Assembly: GCA_949987565.1 (NCBI GenBank)
Contig: OX465103.1
Coordinates: 24,321,963 to 24,385,962, forward strand
Source of the DNA: Luidia sarsii
Taxonomy: Eukaryota; Echinodermata; Asteroidea; Paxillosida; Luidiidae
Length of the DNA: 64,000 bases
Direction: 5' to 3'
Made by a program: the position numbers and the translations under genes. Positions 1 through 12,239 of this stretch are shown in pieces (within the stretch, counting starts at the first letter, position 1; the number at the start of each line of letters is the position of its first letter). The notes beneath the pieces are model-generated. The model saw only the letters and a program-made list of their open reading frames with translations, had not been told where the DNA came from and ran no database searches.

Positions 1-574
1 GGAGCTTTCCGTTTCTAGTCTCCATCAGTGGCAGACCTCATATAACGTCCCGATGCCGTCGGACGGCGGCGAGGCTAGTAGCTGCTCGATCTCGTCATCT
101 ATCTATCTAACGGGTTTCTAATATTTCGCCCGAAATTGTTGTCTTTGTGTCGGGCAAATCGGTTGTCGGGGTCCGGTTCGCGATTGGAGTGCTGCCTTCG
201 ACCAAGGAAAGGGAATAAAGCTGCTTGAGAATAAAATAACTCTTCATCTGAGGTGTTATCCAGACCGGGAAGTACCGAGGAGAGTAGGGCAGGATTTGTT
301 ACATAACTCGATCCTCTGAGGAGAACTCCTTCGCTCTTCATAGAACCATACGATGGTAAAAAAAAATCTTTGATAAGTGCTACAGCATGTTTTGGGCCGG
401 GCCCGTCCGCGCGGACAAAGCTCTGCACCATAACACGAACTCAGGCTGCATTGAAAAGTAGCCGTCTCACACGTAGATGCGAAGTGAAGGCGCCATTGAA
501 ACGTTAGGCAAGTATGTTCCTCCGGTCTCCAGGGGGTGCTTTCTTGATGAATGTTGAGAGTGAGGATCGGGAAG
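1..574. other. Unassigned intergenic DNA
   Basis: No recognised gene. A 110-codon open frame on the minus strand (99-431) shows no domain, motif or codon-use signature I can name. It could be an exon fragment or chance. Confidence 0.5.
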
Positions 575-1250
575 GGGGCAGAATGAGGATGGGGGTGATG
601 ATAGGGATGGGGATGGAAATGGGAATGTGAATGGGGATGGGGGACGGAAATAGGAATGGGGATGGGAATGGGGTTGGGAATGGGTTTGGGGATGGGGATG
701 ATGGGAATGGGGATGAGGATTGGGATGGGGATGGGGATGAGGATGGGGATGGGGATGGGGTGGGGATTGGGGTGGGGATGGGGATGGGGATGGGGATGGT
801 GATGGGGATGGGGATGGGGATGGGGATGGGATGGGGATGGGGATGGGGATGGGGATGGGGATGGGAATTGGGATGGGGATGGGGATGGGGATGGGGATGA
901 GGATGGAGTTGGGGGTGGGGATGATGGGAATGGGGATTGGGATTGGGATTGGGATGGGGTTGGGGTTGGGGATGGGGATGGGGATTGGGATGGGGTTGGG
1001 GATGGGGATGGGGATGGGGATGGGGATGGGGATGGGGATGATGGGAATGGGGATGGGGATTGGGATGATGAGGATTGGGATATGAATGGGGATGGGGATG
1101 GGGATGGGGATGGGGATGGGGATGGGGATGGGGATGGGGATGGGGATGGGGATGGGGATGGGGCTGGGGATGGGAATAGGGATGGGAATGGGAATGGGGA
1201 TGGGGATGGGAATTGGGATGGGGATGGGGATGGGGATATGGGGTGGAATG
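575..1250. repeat. (GGGGAT)n hexanucleotide array
   Basis: About 680 bp of GGGGAT units on the + strand, mixed with variants such as GGGAAT, GGGATT and GGGGTT and occasional 2-4 bp phase breaks. The G-runs are regularly spaced, so the + strand could form G-quadruplexes. Open frames reading Met-Gly, or Pro-Ile/Pro-His on the other strand, are by-products of the hexamer. Confidence 0.95.
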
Positions 1251-1260
1251 GTGGTTAGTG

Positions 1261-2100
1261 AAACGGTCAGGTATGGGGAATGGGATGACATCTAGTACGA
1301 GAACGAGGAGAATGAAAATAAGAAAAGGAATAAAGGTGAGGAGGATAAGCATATGTTGGATGAAGATGGCGATGCTCGTGCGGCTATGAGCGAGGGTGGG
1401 CATGAGGATGGGGATAAGGAGATGGAGGCTCAGAGAGCGAGGGTGGGAATGAGGTGAAGGGGAAATGGAGGAGGGGAAGAGGGATGACGAGGAGGACGAG
1501 GAGGTCGTGCATCGTGCAGGTGTTTTCTCGCCCTGCTACATCGATTTGTCCGCCCCTAACAAGCCCATTCCCCAGCCCCCCCAGCCCCCATCCCTCCCTG
1601 CATCCCGTGGCCGTTCGTGTCGCTCAAATGGAGCCCCGTTTAGCCGTCCGATGTATGCCCGTCGCACTCGGAGCCCTACCCAAATAACCGCCCAGCTATT
1701 GCGATTATCGCCGATCGAGTACATACGTAACTCAAACACAAACTCAAACAGCCGTCTGCCATCGCACACTCAATTCCTTCTAACCCAACACCGAAGCCAT
1801 CCTGTGACTCCCTCAGAGATCACTCACGAAACGGCCGTCGGGGTTTCGATCCCTCGCTGCGAAAGCACGCAAGGCTTATGAACTGTAAGGTAGTGTAAAC
1901 ATGTTTTAAGTTGTCTCAGTTATAGTGTTGGCTCTAGCGCCATTTTCGGATGGTGTGTGTGTGTGTAATGTTCATACTTCTGGGTCATAAATTATTATCA
2001 TGATGCTATTTCGAAGAGCTTCGAATCCGGAGTGAAAATGATTGATTCGTCTCTTGCAGGTGGTTTTAGTGAGTGAAAGAGACACAGATACATGTAGGGA

Positions 2101-2103
<3 letters not shown>
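1261..2103. other. Unassigned intergenic DNA
   Basis: Moderately GC-rich in its first half, with a short (GT)n near 1958. No convincing coding signal on either strand. Confidence 0.5.
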
Positions 2104-2184
<81 letters not shown>

Positions 2185-2480
2185 AAGAGAGAGAGAGAAA
2201 TAGAGAGAGAGGGAGAGAGAGGGAGAGAGAGAGAGAAAGAGAGAGAGAGAAAGAGAAACAGAGGGGGAGAGAGACGGAGTGAGACAGTATAAAGAGAGAG
2301 AATGAGAGAGGAAGAGAAGCGAGAAAAAGAGAGAGGGACAGAGTGAGACGGGGAGAGAGTGAGTCAGCAGGGATGGAAAGATGGGGGGAAAGAGAGCGAG
2401 AGAGAGGTAGAAGGGAGGGAGGAGTCAGAGAAAAGAGGAGGAGAGAGAGACAGAGAGGCAGAGTGAAAGGGACAGACAGA
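2104..2480. repeat. (GA)n polypurine tract
   Basis: A pure (GA)n core at about 2105-2180, grading into interrupted GAGAGG/GAAAGA sequence to about 2480. Arg-Glu open frames here are artefacts of composition. Confidence 0.95.
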
Positions 2481-2484
2481 GACA

Positions 2485-4060
2485 GGGTATATTATTTCGC
2501 AACACAGACCCTTTCCCTAAAATCGACCGTTTAGAACGGACGAAAGAAAGACCAATGATAATCAATAATTTATACCGAATTTAATTATCTTTCATTTTCG
2601 CTTTTTAGTCCCCACCCCACAAATCCCCCCCCCCTCGCTCACCCCAACGATATCCAATGTTGACCTTGGCTCAAACGGTCCAGTATCGAGTGCGGGTAAA
2701 TGTCAGCTTAGCCTTGAAAGAGAAAAAAATAATAATAGTAAACAAAAAATAAAAAAATACGAGAATCAGACACGAGGCCATTAGGCGCCGATACCCATGC
2801 GAGAGACGGCAGCTCGTCTATAATCTCTCCACAACGCGTGTCTGTAGAATCCAGTCTGGATTCCTTGGGGGAAAAAATGCTTAATTCCGCTCCCATTTTC
2901 CCTCGAAATACCCAATTTAGATTGATTTACTTATCAACAATAAGTGTTATTTTCACCGTAGGCGCGCTCGGTGTCCGACCCCTCCCCCCCCCCACACCCT
3001 TCCCCAGTGCACGTATGATGGGCTGTGGGTGATAGGGCGCGCGACTCGGCCGATAATGCAGCCGAGATAAAGATGACACTGTTGACACAGAGATGCGTAT
3101 CTAAAAGCCAAATGCGACGCAGAATATCCATTCTCCAAATGGGAATGAGAGAGATAAACATACCAGGGTGCTATCTCCGAGAGAACTAAATGCATACAAA
3201 TAACTGTCATTGCGATGGCTACGGTCGTAATCACATGCAATACAAACATGTACAAGATTAAAAAAAAAAAAAAAAATCGATGCAGATGTTTTTATTCAAA
3301 ACGTAGTCCCTATTTATTTTCAAAGAAGTCATGCATCTCTCACCTATCTTGAATGAAAATGCCATTTACGTCAGGGGTATGCTAACGTTCCATATATAGA
3401 GTGCTGGATTCGATCATAACGTTCCTTCAATCAGCTGAGTGATGGTTTCATATTGATTTAATTTTGTTTTGAAACGAGCATATTACTGTTGTGATTGTGC
3501 GTGGTTCTGAATAGAACCACGCATACTCCCTCTATTCATGGACCACAAATACTTCCCGAAGAGATGTGTTTTCACATGGTGTCACTGCAAACCACCCCAG
3601 ACCCCACCGTGAATGACCAGAAAATCTCATCTATTTTCTCAGAGGCCCATAAGCATGGAAGTTGGCACGAGTTATTGTGTTAACACCACGTGTTATTATG
3701 GAAACTAGATGAATCCCGGTTCTGCACAATCAAAGAAAACCAAGAAAACCCACAACATGGGACATAGTAGAGCTGGGTGAAATTGTTTGCCCAGCCCTAC
3801 AAAAACCGGGTTGATTGGTTATTTTGATTATCAGCAACAATTCGGGTCTTATTTGGCAAAACGAAAATCATGCTTGCGTACTTATAGCAAAGACAGTTTG
3901 ACCGTAGATGTAGAAAGGGCCTACGTGGTTTGACTAGATGGGAACTTGAGCCCGTGGTACCTTTACACCGCTTGTCCGGGGCTGTAGTACCGGTCCAGTT
4001 TTAAACAAATTAATTTGTCAGTGTGTTTTAGTTCCCTTCATTCGTGTGGCCTATGGTGTC
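2485..4060. other. Unassigned intergenic DNA with a small hairpin
   Basis: Nothing coding is recognisable. It contains a 17-A run near 3260 and a short perfect hairpin at 3498-3523 (11-bp stem TGCGTGGTTCT, 4-nt loop). The stretch around 3567-3595 ('CATGGTGTCACTGCAAACC') resembles the terminal part of the foldback element at 11824-12081. Confidence 0.5.
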
Positions 4061-4063
4061 AGG

Positions 4064-4318
4064 TCATGTCACTCCCGTAGCTATAAGCCGTTGGGGCACA
4101 GTGTTGAGTGTCTTCCTCCAATTCTTTCTGTCTTGAGCTGCCCTCACGCATTCCACCACCGTTTGTGCAGTCCATTTTCCAACATCTCCACTCCAGTTCG
4201 CTCTAGGTCTGCCTCTTCTCCTACTTCCATTAACCATTCCATGCATGACATCATGCGCCAATGTTCCAGGTCTTCTGCTTACATGTCCAAACCATCGCAA
4301 CTTTCTCTATGATGTAAC
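4064..4318 (-). pseudogene. Non-LTR retrotransposon reverse transcriptase, C-terminal remnant
   Basis: Read on the minus strand from about 4303, the sequence encodes KLRWFGHVSRRPGT, then GRPRANWSGDV and AAQDRKNWRK. This order (FGH motif, basic GRPR motif, W-D/G-D, then A-QDR-W) is the familiar C-terminal tail of the endonuclease/reverse-transcriptase ORF of non-LTR retrotransposons (CR1/L2/RTE-like proteins). In-frame stops lie just upstream (TAG two codons before KLRW), and no catalytic YxDD region is present, so the copy is 5'-truncated and dead. The frame ends at 4064. The element's 3' side therefore points to lower coordinates. The exact clade cannot be fixed from this tail. Confidence 0.8.
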
Positions 4319-4369
4319 CTGCTGATATTTTCACCGACGTTGGTCCAGATAGTTACGTGAGAATAGTGC

Positions 4370-4406
4370 GCACGAATAGCATTGGCAGGATCAATGCTAT
4401 TCGTGC
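4370..4406. repeat. Perfect hairpin, 15-bp stem
   Basis: Arms 4370-4384 (GCACGAATAGCATTG) and 4392-4406 are exact reverse complements around a 7-nt loop. It lies directly upstream of the LINE remnant, in that element's orientation. Confidence 0.85.
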
Positions 4407-6003
4407 TCCAGCTCCCTCCCACCACCGCATTCTGCGGTTAAAGAGCGTGTATAGAAAGAAAGGAAAGAGAAAACGTGAAGACCAAGTCACGGTGGGTCGT
4501 TCTGAAAATTGACACGCCGTGCGTGTGCTCGATGGGAGCGTTTATCCTCTTGACTGAGCGTTTCGTCTGCGGCCCGAACGCAGACAAACCCATTTTACGG
4601 ACACGCCTGAGGGCGGACCATTTTGGCATCGTAATTCACGCGCCGGCAACTTCGACTGGCCACGAATCGCCATGGATATTTAAAAAAAAACATGTCCCGT
4701 CTCCCTGCCCGCCCTCATCCACAACACACAAAGATCTCTGCCATATTATACAGTACGTGACTATGATACTGCACTGTGAAGGCAATTAACCGAAAGCACT
4801 AGTATTAGGATAATGACCCCCTCGTCCCCTCTCGCCTGCAAAACAAAAATCAGAAGGGTATCCCAGGTTATCCCTGCATTATTGTCTGCTGTGGTAGATG
4901 CTGCATAGATCGTGGTACCGTTATCTATGATGGGAATGGATGAGGGCCCACTGTTTCAGCCATTTGGGCTCAGTCAAGCGTGACACGTACGGTCGAACAG
5001 GCTCCCGTACGGCCGTGACTTTGTTTTTTTATGAAGCCCGCCTGGTTGTCAACACATTAGATGGATCGGAAGGCCGCTCCCGACACGAACCGCACTGCGG
5101 GTAGCTTCATAGGCGAGCACCAAAAACAGAGAGTCCGATTCGTGTGTTCATTGCTCGCTTCGGTGTGGCAGTCTGCAGGTTTGCATTCATGTCTGTGATG
5201 TGTTACCAGTTATCGGATACCTCCGTTTGCCAGCATACCAGGCATCGACGTATACACACAGCATTCGCGACCGCCTTTTGATCCACTACGAAGCGACCTC
5301 CACCCCCCACCGACGGCGCCATCTTGTTTGCAGCGCGCTCAGCCCAACTTGGACCACGTGCCTTATACTATGGGCCGATGCGCGCAGCTGTGGCGGCGTC
5401 GTCCACTGTCGACTGGCTTACAATTTCGTGCTAAGACCTACATGTAGCCCCACGACTGCAACAAAAAACAAACGCTCTTTCCTAAGGTGCCCATACCAAA
5501 ATAGTCTGGTACCTTTTGGAGCCCGGGGGGGTGGATCGACGACTTTGCCAGTTATTGCCAACGATCATCCGTCGGGCGCACGGGAAACTCGACAGCACAG
5601 TCTATAGGTTCTACACAGCGTGCCCAGCACGTAAGTACAAAGCATGAATCTCTCTCAAAATAATGTTCAATTTTATAACGGTTTCTGTGCAGCGCCATAC
5701 ATATTCATGAATTAGAGCAAACCGCCACATGGCGTTGCAGGTAGGCTATAGACCGCATTATTCATGGACTTTTTTTGTTTGGTTTTACCGAGCACGGGTA
5801 TTCTAAGCCGTCCTCATTAGTCACGGCCGGTTCGGCAGTTACAGCCCAAAGTTCATCTTCAGGTTGGCGTGACCGAAAACCAGCACAAAAAAGGGGGAAA
5901 CGTTTGATTTTCATTAGCATCGCACTCGCGGGTTGTCGCCAAACTCAAGGCCCCAAAAGGCCACACAAAGTGAGGGCTGAAAAAGTGATAAGGAAAGGAA
6001 ACT
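4407..6003. other. Unassigned intergenic DNA
   Basis: Open frames of up to 135 codons occur (4475-4789 and 5200-5607 on +), but none shows a recognisable domain. A G7 run lies at about 5524. No gene is called. Confidence 0.45.
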
Positions 6004-6154
6004 GGGCTGGATTTCACAAAGCCCTACGATGCATCGTAACTCAACTTACGATGGATAACCCATCGTAAGTTGTGACACACCGTTTGGTTTCTGTGCATGG
6101 CTCTTTGTCTTGCGATTGATCGTAAGTTACGATGAGTTTGGTGAAATCGACGCC
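6004..6154. mobile_element. MITE, 'TTTCAC' TIR family, copy 1
   Basis: About 150 bp with imperfect terminal inverted repeats. The left end reads GGCTGGATTTCACAAAGC and the right end reads TTTGGTGAAATCGACGCC. Sub-terminal inverted stretches (CATCGTAACTCAACTTACGA on the left, GATCGTAAGTTACGATGAG on the right) make the whole element foldable. There is no coding capacity. Related copies are at 13671-13835 and 21186-21340, and an interrupted copy starts at 22692. Non-autonomous DNA transposon; superfamily not determinable. Confidence 0.75.
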
Positions 6155-7579
6155 AGGAGCATAATAGATCAGGAGGAAGAAAGATGAGTGTTTGTGTTTT
6201 AGTTTGAATTCAGACAAGTTAAAATAAGGGGAAAACAGATTGCAGTTAGAGAATTCCATAGTGCAGCGGTGCGCGGGAAGAAGGTATGCAACACCGTATA
6301 GTATTACATGCTTTAGGTGCCATAACTGCATATTTCGGAATTCAGAGATAAACTCCTAACTAAAATGTTGGTAAAGTATTGCAGTTTACAATACAAAAAC
6401 AAAACAAGCAAAAAAAATCACGACATACCAAGTCTGCCTTTAACATGCGTGGTGGTGCGTGGAGTCTAAGCTATGCCGCTGATTTCCGACCTGGTGGGAG
6501 CATTGGAATTCCCATTACACATCCCTAATTCAATGAGCCATCTCGTCTGAGGTGTATGACTAAAATTGCATTATGCGGTCGATACAGCGCTCAAAGAATA
6601 GCGTACAATTTATATAACGCGCCCGAAAGCATAATAGCATAGAAGGCCCGCTGGTAAATAGTCTACTCTTCGAAGCGTTGAACCACCAGAAGTGAGAAAT
6701 TACATTATAATATGTGATAATCCATGTATGGAAATTTCACCGGCGCTCCCAACCCATGAACACTGCAGTGATCTATCTGGCTGTTTTCCGTTCTCTCCAA
6801 CGTAATGGCTGGATAACTCAGATATATGCTGTTTGCAAAATGAAGGCTTAGGCTCGGGCTTAGACTCAGGTCATATATTTCGTAGCCGTTATAACATCAC
6901 AGGCAGGGTTGCCCCCTGATTAGCAGACTGTGAGGCGGCCCATCTCACTCATTAATTTGATGGACTGCCTCAGGGTTTCGTCTCCAAACCTTGTCACCTC
7001 AGAGTTCGAAAATCATGCTTGAACAAATCTACACAAATACAATGGCACCTTTAGTACCGGTATGCATGGTATATCGGATGTTTCCTTGCAAATTACCGAA
7101 TGGTTCTACATGGACATTGCTTTATACTCATTCCCTATACAACCTGTGTCCCAGGGAACCTCAACATAGCACACCCACGATAGACCCAAACTCACACACC
7201 GAGCAAATTTTCGGTTGCAAAATCAGACTCACAACAATTCCAGAGGAAACACTGGTCACAGGCATCTAGAAACAAGCGTAATAGTACAAGTTTCTGGGTG
7301 AATACTCTGTATTAATCAAGCCAACATGGCCTTTAAAGTCAGAGAAAAACCACAATCTGGATTGTTCAGGTTTGGTCAGACGGAGACGAAGCCTGAGCCC
7401 GAGCCTGATCCATGCATTCGTAAAGGACCATCGAGCGTCTTTACCCGAGACTGGCAGCCGGGGTTCATATCCTAGGCCTGTCAATTGATAGTCTTCCTTC
7501 CTTGACGAAAGTGCAAGTGTTGAAATGGGGCCCAACACTTAAAAGCTGTGCTTCGTGATGGGTCCCTCTGCAGAATCAC
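6155..7579. other. Unassigned intergenic DNA
   Basis: No gene recognised. A motif GAAGCCTGAGCCCGAGCCTG at about 7389-7408 has relatives at 6845-6870, 25745-25790 and 55395-55432, so it belongs to an uncharacterised dispersed repeat. Confidence 0.45.
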
Positions 7580-7735
7580 ATTCATGTTTATTTATATTAA
7601 GTTATCACTTAATGTGCCAGTCCTTTCCCTATTAATTTTGCCTACTCATTCTTTGTGATGTACATTCTGTGATATGTGCTTTGTTGGTTGATGCTGTGGA
7701 AAAGAAATAAACTAAACTAAACTAAACTGAACGAA
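7580..7735 (+). mobile_element. Possible LINE/SINE 3' tail ending in (AACTA)n
   Basis: Sequence ending ...GCTGTGGAAAAGAAATAAAC followed by four AACTA-type units (7706-7729). A 3' end closing on a short tandem repeat after an AATAAA-like signal is typical of CR1/L2-type retrotransposon tails. No coding part is adjacent, so this is an inference from the tail alone. Confidence 0.35.
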
Positions 7736-8267
7736 TTGAGGAAAACAAAGGGAACAACAATCCCGACCACTTTTCTTCAGCGTCGTTCGAAGTTTGGACT
7801 GCGCTTATTAAAACAAGAAACGTTAATTGGTGTATATTTACTCACTTTTTTGACCACAGCTTGTTAAAACAACCCATTCGGTGAGACTGCCGCTCCACAT
7901 TATGTCCAAGTTTTGAAATATTCATGTCACGATTAATCACAGACCTGTACCATTTGTTAAAAAAAAGACTCGGGCGAACGATTTTGACAGCGGAGATCTT
8001 AAATCAAACAATATCCTGCCATTTTGGGTGTTCAAATTAGTCCCACCCTCCCGATATCTACCGAGTTTGCCGGCCCAGAGCTGGTGTTCGGCATCCCAGA
8101 TTAATTATTAGCGGGAATGGGAAAACAAACTGGCTCCCGCGGCCACCAGTGTGGACGACGGACCTGACAAGGCAACCCGGATCCCATTATGGAGCCGCCA
8201 CTTCCTTCTAACACCTTATCCAAACAAAATACATCTTTCAAGTATCCAAAATTAGGAGGGCATGAAG

Positions 8268-8559
8268 TTTCGATCCTAGCAGGACCTTTCACAAAGGTCG
8301 AGTGACAGGGGAAAAGAACCAATAGGGAGGGGGGATAGGCACATGGATGACAAAGGACAAAGGGGATCTAGCTGGGAGGTGTGATCAAAGGGTAATGGTA
8401 GTTTGCAACATACATGTATTTGCATATCAACATTCCTATCGTATCAAACCTGGAGAGGGCCTGACGTTTCGATGCTATAGCAGCGCCTTTCTGAAGGGCG
8501 GAATCCTGCCTCTCTGCCTTGGGGAAAATGTCCTGCTAGTATCGACACGTCAGGCCCTC
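8268..8559. mobile_element. Dispersed inverted-repeat element, 'GACGTTTCGATCC' family
   Basis: 8268-8310 carries a single arm (GTTTCGATCCTAGCAGGACC). 8455-8559 carries both arms: GAGGGCCTGACGTTTCGATG on the left and its diverged reverse complement (CGACACGTCAGGCCCTC at the end) on the right, around a loop of about 50 bp. The same family recurs at 9860-9895, 29955-30000, 31083-31178, 44470-44555, 47275-47925, 48755-48795, 53460-53490, 53600-53630 and 59220-59305. No coding capacity. Confidence 0.7.
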
Positions 8560-10020
8560 CTCCGTTTTGAGTCATTTGGGTTTGGGTCATTTCAGTCGGT
8601 AAGCAGTTTGCAACATCTTTTGGCATCATACCTCTCGCTTCAAAATGCCCAATCCACTCCCCAATCAGGGCCTATTGCAGGTCATTGTTGATTAAGCCTG
8701 CAGTACAGAACCTCGTTCGCTTCGAAACGCTCGCTTCCTCGGCAGTGCCACGTAGCCACGATACGCCGCAATTTGTCTTTAAAATAAAATAAAAAAAAAC
8801 ACTCTCCACGGAATAGCGAAGTTGTCACGTTTTGTTCCTGCAGATCGTCTCAATTTGACACGAAGGGCAATATCCCGTTCGACTCCCACTCCACCGATGG
8901 TTTTTTTTTTTTTTTTTTTTTTATACACGTACATGAAGACCACACGTTTATATTGCATTTTACACGACACGGAGGCGAAATTGCTTTCGTCCCGGCCGAC
9001 TGAAGGCCTAAATTTGACAATTTCTTCCGTCCCCCTTTTTTTTCATTTTAAATTATGACCGTCGGAAGCGGTTGAACAAAAAGGGGGAACAATTAGTACA
9101 ACAAAAAAGCAACTCACCAAACCGTTCGAAGCCTGCGCAAATATGCCGACCTTAATTCAGCCCTAAATACTTCGTCTTTATTTGAATTTTCTCTCTATTG
9201 GCCTCCTCAAAAGAACTATATTTGCGGACATTGTTTATTCGGATTCCATATTCGCGCTCCTACCAGTATATATTTTTTTCTCTGGAGTGGCCATTACTTA
9301 TCGGGCAAGGTGTCCAAAAAATTCAATGCCAGCTAACCTATGCTAATGAAATCACGCAGTCTTCTTTAAAAAAAGATCAGACGCCTTCCTCCCTTTGTCC
9401 CATCGTTATGCAACACAATGACAAGAAAATTAAGGTATTTAGGGAAATCTACGGCCAATATCGACACGCAAGAACCAAAGTCCGTTACCAAAAAAAACCA
9501 AGCAAAATGAACTGGACTCAGGAGTTTTTAATCAGTTGAATCGTTATGAAATGCGTTTTAAGTAAGGATTTTCTCCTATTTATAAAAAATATACCTTCAA
9601 ACACTGTTTACTGACTAAAAGGACTGAAATGTAAATCTAAAACAAGAAAAATGTAAAGTTTCAGGACTTATTTTCCTAGGCAGAAAATAATCAATTCTGC
9701 AGTTACCTGCAGAAAAGGTTACAGGGGCCCGAATTTTCAACCCTTGCTGGACTTTCTGCCAATGTAATTTGCCCCTGAGGCAGGTCCTGCTACCGGTACC
9801 ATCAACACCTATCAGGCCTTCTTTCTCTTCTCAGATCTCTAATTCATTTGCCCTCGAGCACGGTTTTGCGTATGATCGAAACGTCAGGCCCTGTAATTTG
9901 TTTTTAAAAGTTTGTTGAAATGTGTTTTTTGGTCATTCATGCCTGTAAGGTGTGTTCGCGCAAATGTTTTGCCTTTGAGAAATGCTCTGCTCGTTACAGG
10001 AAATCCGGCGTTCCACCTTC
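8560..10020. other. Unassigned intergenic DNA
   Basis: Contains a run of 22 T (8901-8922) and fragments of the dispersed repeat family at 9598-9660 (TTTACTGACTAAAA...) and 9860-9895. The frame at 9198-9539 on + (113 codons) has no recognisable domain. Confidence 0.45.
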
Positions 10021-10384
10021 TTAAAGACCGTAAGCAACATTGGTAAAGGTCAAAAGATTGCCACAGTTTAAAGAATTCCTGCGAAATGTTTTAGCTTAAA
10101 ATGGTAATTAATCTGAGAAAGTAAAAAAAAAAAGGCAAAAAACCGTCACCGACGATTTTCGCACCGTTCTGTAGTGAAAGAAATAGTTTATTACTCGCGA
10201 TTGTTAACCTTTTTGTCGATGTGTGAGTGAAGATTTCTCGAGAAATACAGCATTGGAGACCGTAAGATGTCAACATTGAGGGTTATGATTCTATCATGAC
10301 CCTCTACAAAAATTGTGTAAATTAGAAGGAAATCTGTGGACATCGATGTTTTCCGATCTTCCCAACGGTGTATTGGGCCTTTAA
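10021..10384 (+). mobile_element. TTAA-flanked MITE, subfamily 2, copy 1
   Basis: Both ends carry TTAA (10021-10024 and 10381-10384), followed inward by inverted ends: AGACCGTAAGCAACATTGG on the left and CCAACGGTGTATTGGGCCT on the right. Length 364 bp, no coding capacity. The copy at 12240-12593 matches it along its length. Internal motifs such as GCACCGTTCTGTAGTG and ATAGTTTATTACTCGCGA are shared. The TTAA target is characteristic of piggyBac-type elements, which is the inferred affiliation. Confidence 0.75.
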
Positions 10385-11823
10385 GAGTTGAGTATTTGAA
10401 ATCATTCTAATTAGCAATCATTTCACAGCATTTCTGCATCGTATTAGTCAAGGAACTATTACCTTTTTTAACACCTATAGGGATACAGCTGCATCTGAAG
10501 TCGGCCCCTCACCTCCCCGACCTGAAATTCCTACTTGTTTTATCTCCCGGATCGCAGGCAACGAGGCAGATTCAGGTTCCCGTAAACGTTCGTGTATGTA
10601 CTATAGCGGCGGGGCTGGAAGGTATATATAGGGGAAGATCCGTAATCAAATCTTCTGGAAGCGTTCTTCGGTAAACTTCGTCAGGGGCGTAAAAGTAATT
10701 GCAATATGCGTGTGTTTCTTTGGTGCAGGCAATTCGTGTTGGAACAACACATTAGGGACCGCCATTTTATTTTCACGTGCTTGAACAAAAGAAATAACTC
10801 ACGGGAAAAAAAATGTGAATCCATCCGTTCCTCGCTCGACGATCAGAATTTGATAAGGCAAAATCACGTCCAGCACATACAGTATATGCAGAATGGTTGA
10901 AACAGTTGACGGAGTCGGGTGACAGGACGTGGTCGATGTGATAAGACATTGCCGGGGGGAAACATACCAGCCAACCAAAATAATAAACAATTTATGTCAA
11001 GACAAAGCATCGGGCGTTATTATTGAACGAGCCGTGGGGGAATAATTCGATTTTCGACTCCGTCTGTTGGCACCCTGAAAGGGACCTTTTGTCTGGCGCT
11101 GGTTGCCATGACAATAATGTCTCCACACGGCAGCCTACCTGCCCACCATCTGCAGAGAGAGAGAGAGAGAGTTGTGGGTTTTTTTTGACAATCAGGGAAC
11201 TACTGTGATAGCCTATATGGACAGCTAGTGTCAATGCATATTACACAAGAAGGTGAGCGCTGTATGGTGCAGTATATACACGATTCAACCATCCATATAG
11301 GTCACTGTGCAAACGCTGCGACTGTGCTAAAGTTCCTCGCTCGTATCTATTGGATATTATAGCTTGAATCATCTTCCCACGTTCTGCCTCTCTCTCTCAT
11401 GTTTCCCACCAGCCTACGATCTTGTCCTTTTCTAAGAGGAACGTCAATTCATATCTCCAGCTTTCCCTAGTTCCTCTCTATCTCCTTATTTCCTTAGCCC
11501 TTAACCTTGAGTGGCTTTACAGCCTTGTTTTGGGCGAATATGCATCAACAAAAATTGGTTATATACAGTAGTAGCTTTAAAAATAAACCTTCTTTCTCCC
11601 TAAGCCGATTTGCCGGCAGTCTCGCGTCATATCCTTCCGCCTGTAGACAAATAAGGCCCCACATGACGCCCCGAATTTTTCTTATATTATACCACTGCTG
11701 AGGCACCACTGGCCCAAAATGTGACGCTTGTTTCTTATACCACAGCTATTAGTATCATGCACGCCATACTTCAAAGAAAAGTACATGTAAATAAGACTTA
11801 AGGCTTTGCATGGTGGGTAAATC
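10385..11823. other. Unassigned DNA with a TATA-like motif
   Basis: A TATATATAGG motif at about 10623-10632 follows GC-rich GGCGGGGCTGG, resembling a core promoter, but no convincing exon lies downstream. A short (GA)n is at 11155-11171. Nothing else is recognised. Confidence 0.4.
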
Positions 11824-12081
11824 AATATAGGAAGGTTTGCGGTGACACCATGTATAAAGTCCCTTAATTAAAGGAAGAGGTGTGGTCCTGAAAAGAACCT
11901 GAGTGGTAACTCGACGTTTCGACCAGTATGCTCTGGCCGTCATCATGATGACGGCCATTCTCCTGATGACGGCCAGAGCATACTGGTCGAAACGTTGAGT
12001 TACCACTCAGGTTCTTTTCAGAACCACACCTCTTCCTTTAAGAGACTTTATACATGGTGTCGCCGCAAACCTTCCTATATT
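11824..12081. mobile_element. Foldback element with ~120-bp inverted arms
   Basis: Left arm 11824-11945 and right arm 11964-12081 are near-perfect reverse complements (a few mismatches and one 4-bp indel). The ends read AATATAGGAAGGTTTGCGG, and the arms include GTGGTAACTC-ACGTTTCGACCAGTATG. The 18-bp centre repeats TGATGACGGCC, giving two registers for hairpin formation. No coding capacity. A related, asymmetric element lies at 33226-33442, and the terminal GGAAGGTTTGC motif is shared with the 29-bp array at 22739-24800. Confidence 0.85.
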
Positions 12082-12239
12082 AAAGAAAAGTAAGCTCTGA
12101 AAATAATATTGGGCAATATCAAAGTAACATTCAGATCAAAGTAAGCCAAAACCACAACTGGTAACAGCGCTTCTGGGCAATGAAAGGCCACAGTTGGATT
12201 GTGTGGGTCCAAACCATTCACACACTTCCAACTGTCCTG

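Noticed and set aside
99..431. 110-codon minus-strand frame
   Set aside because: No domain, no conserved motif and no splice support. Kept as unassigned.
575..1250. Telomere or interstitial telomeric repeat
   Set aside because: GGGGAT is not the animal TTAGGG repeat, and nothing else suggests a chromosome end.
467..1403. Pro-Ile/Pro-His-rich frames over the (GGGGAT)n array
   Set aside because: Direct translation of a hexanucleotide repeat, open on both strands.
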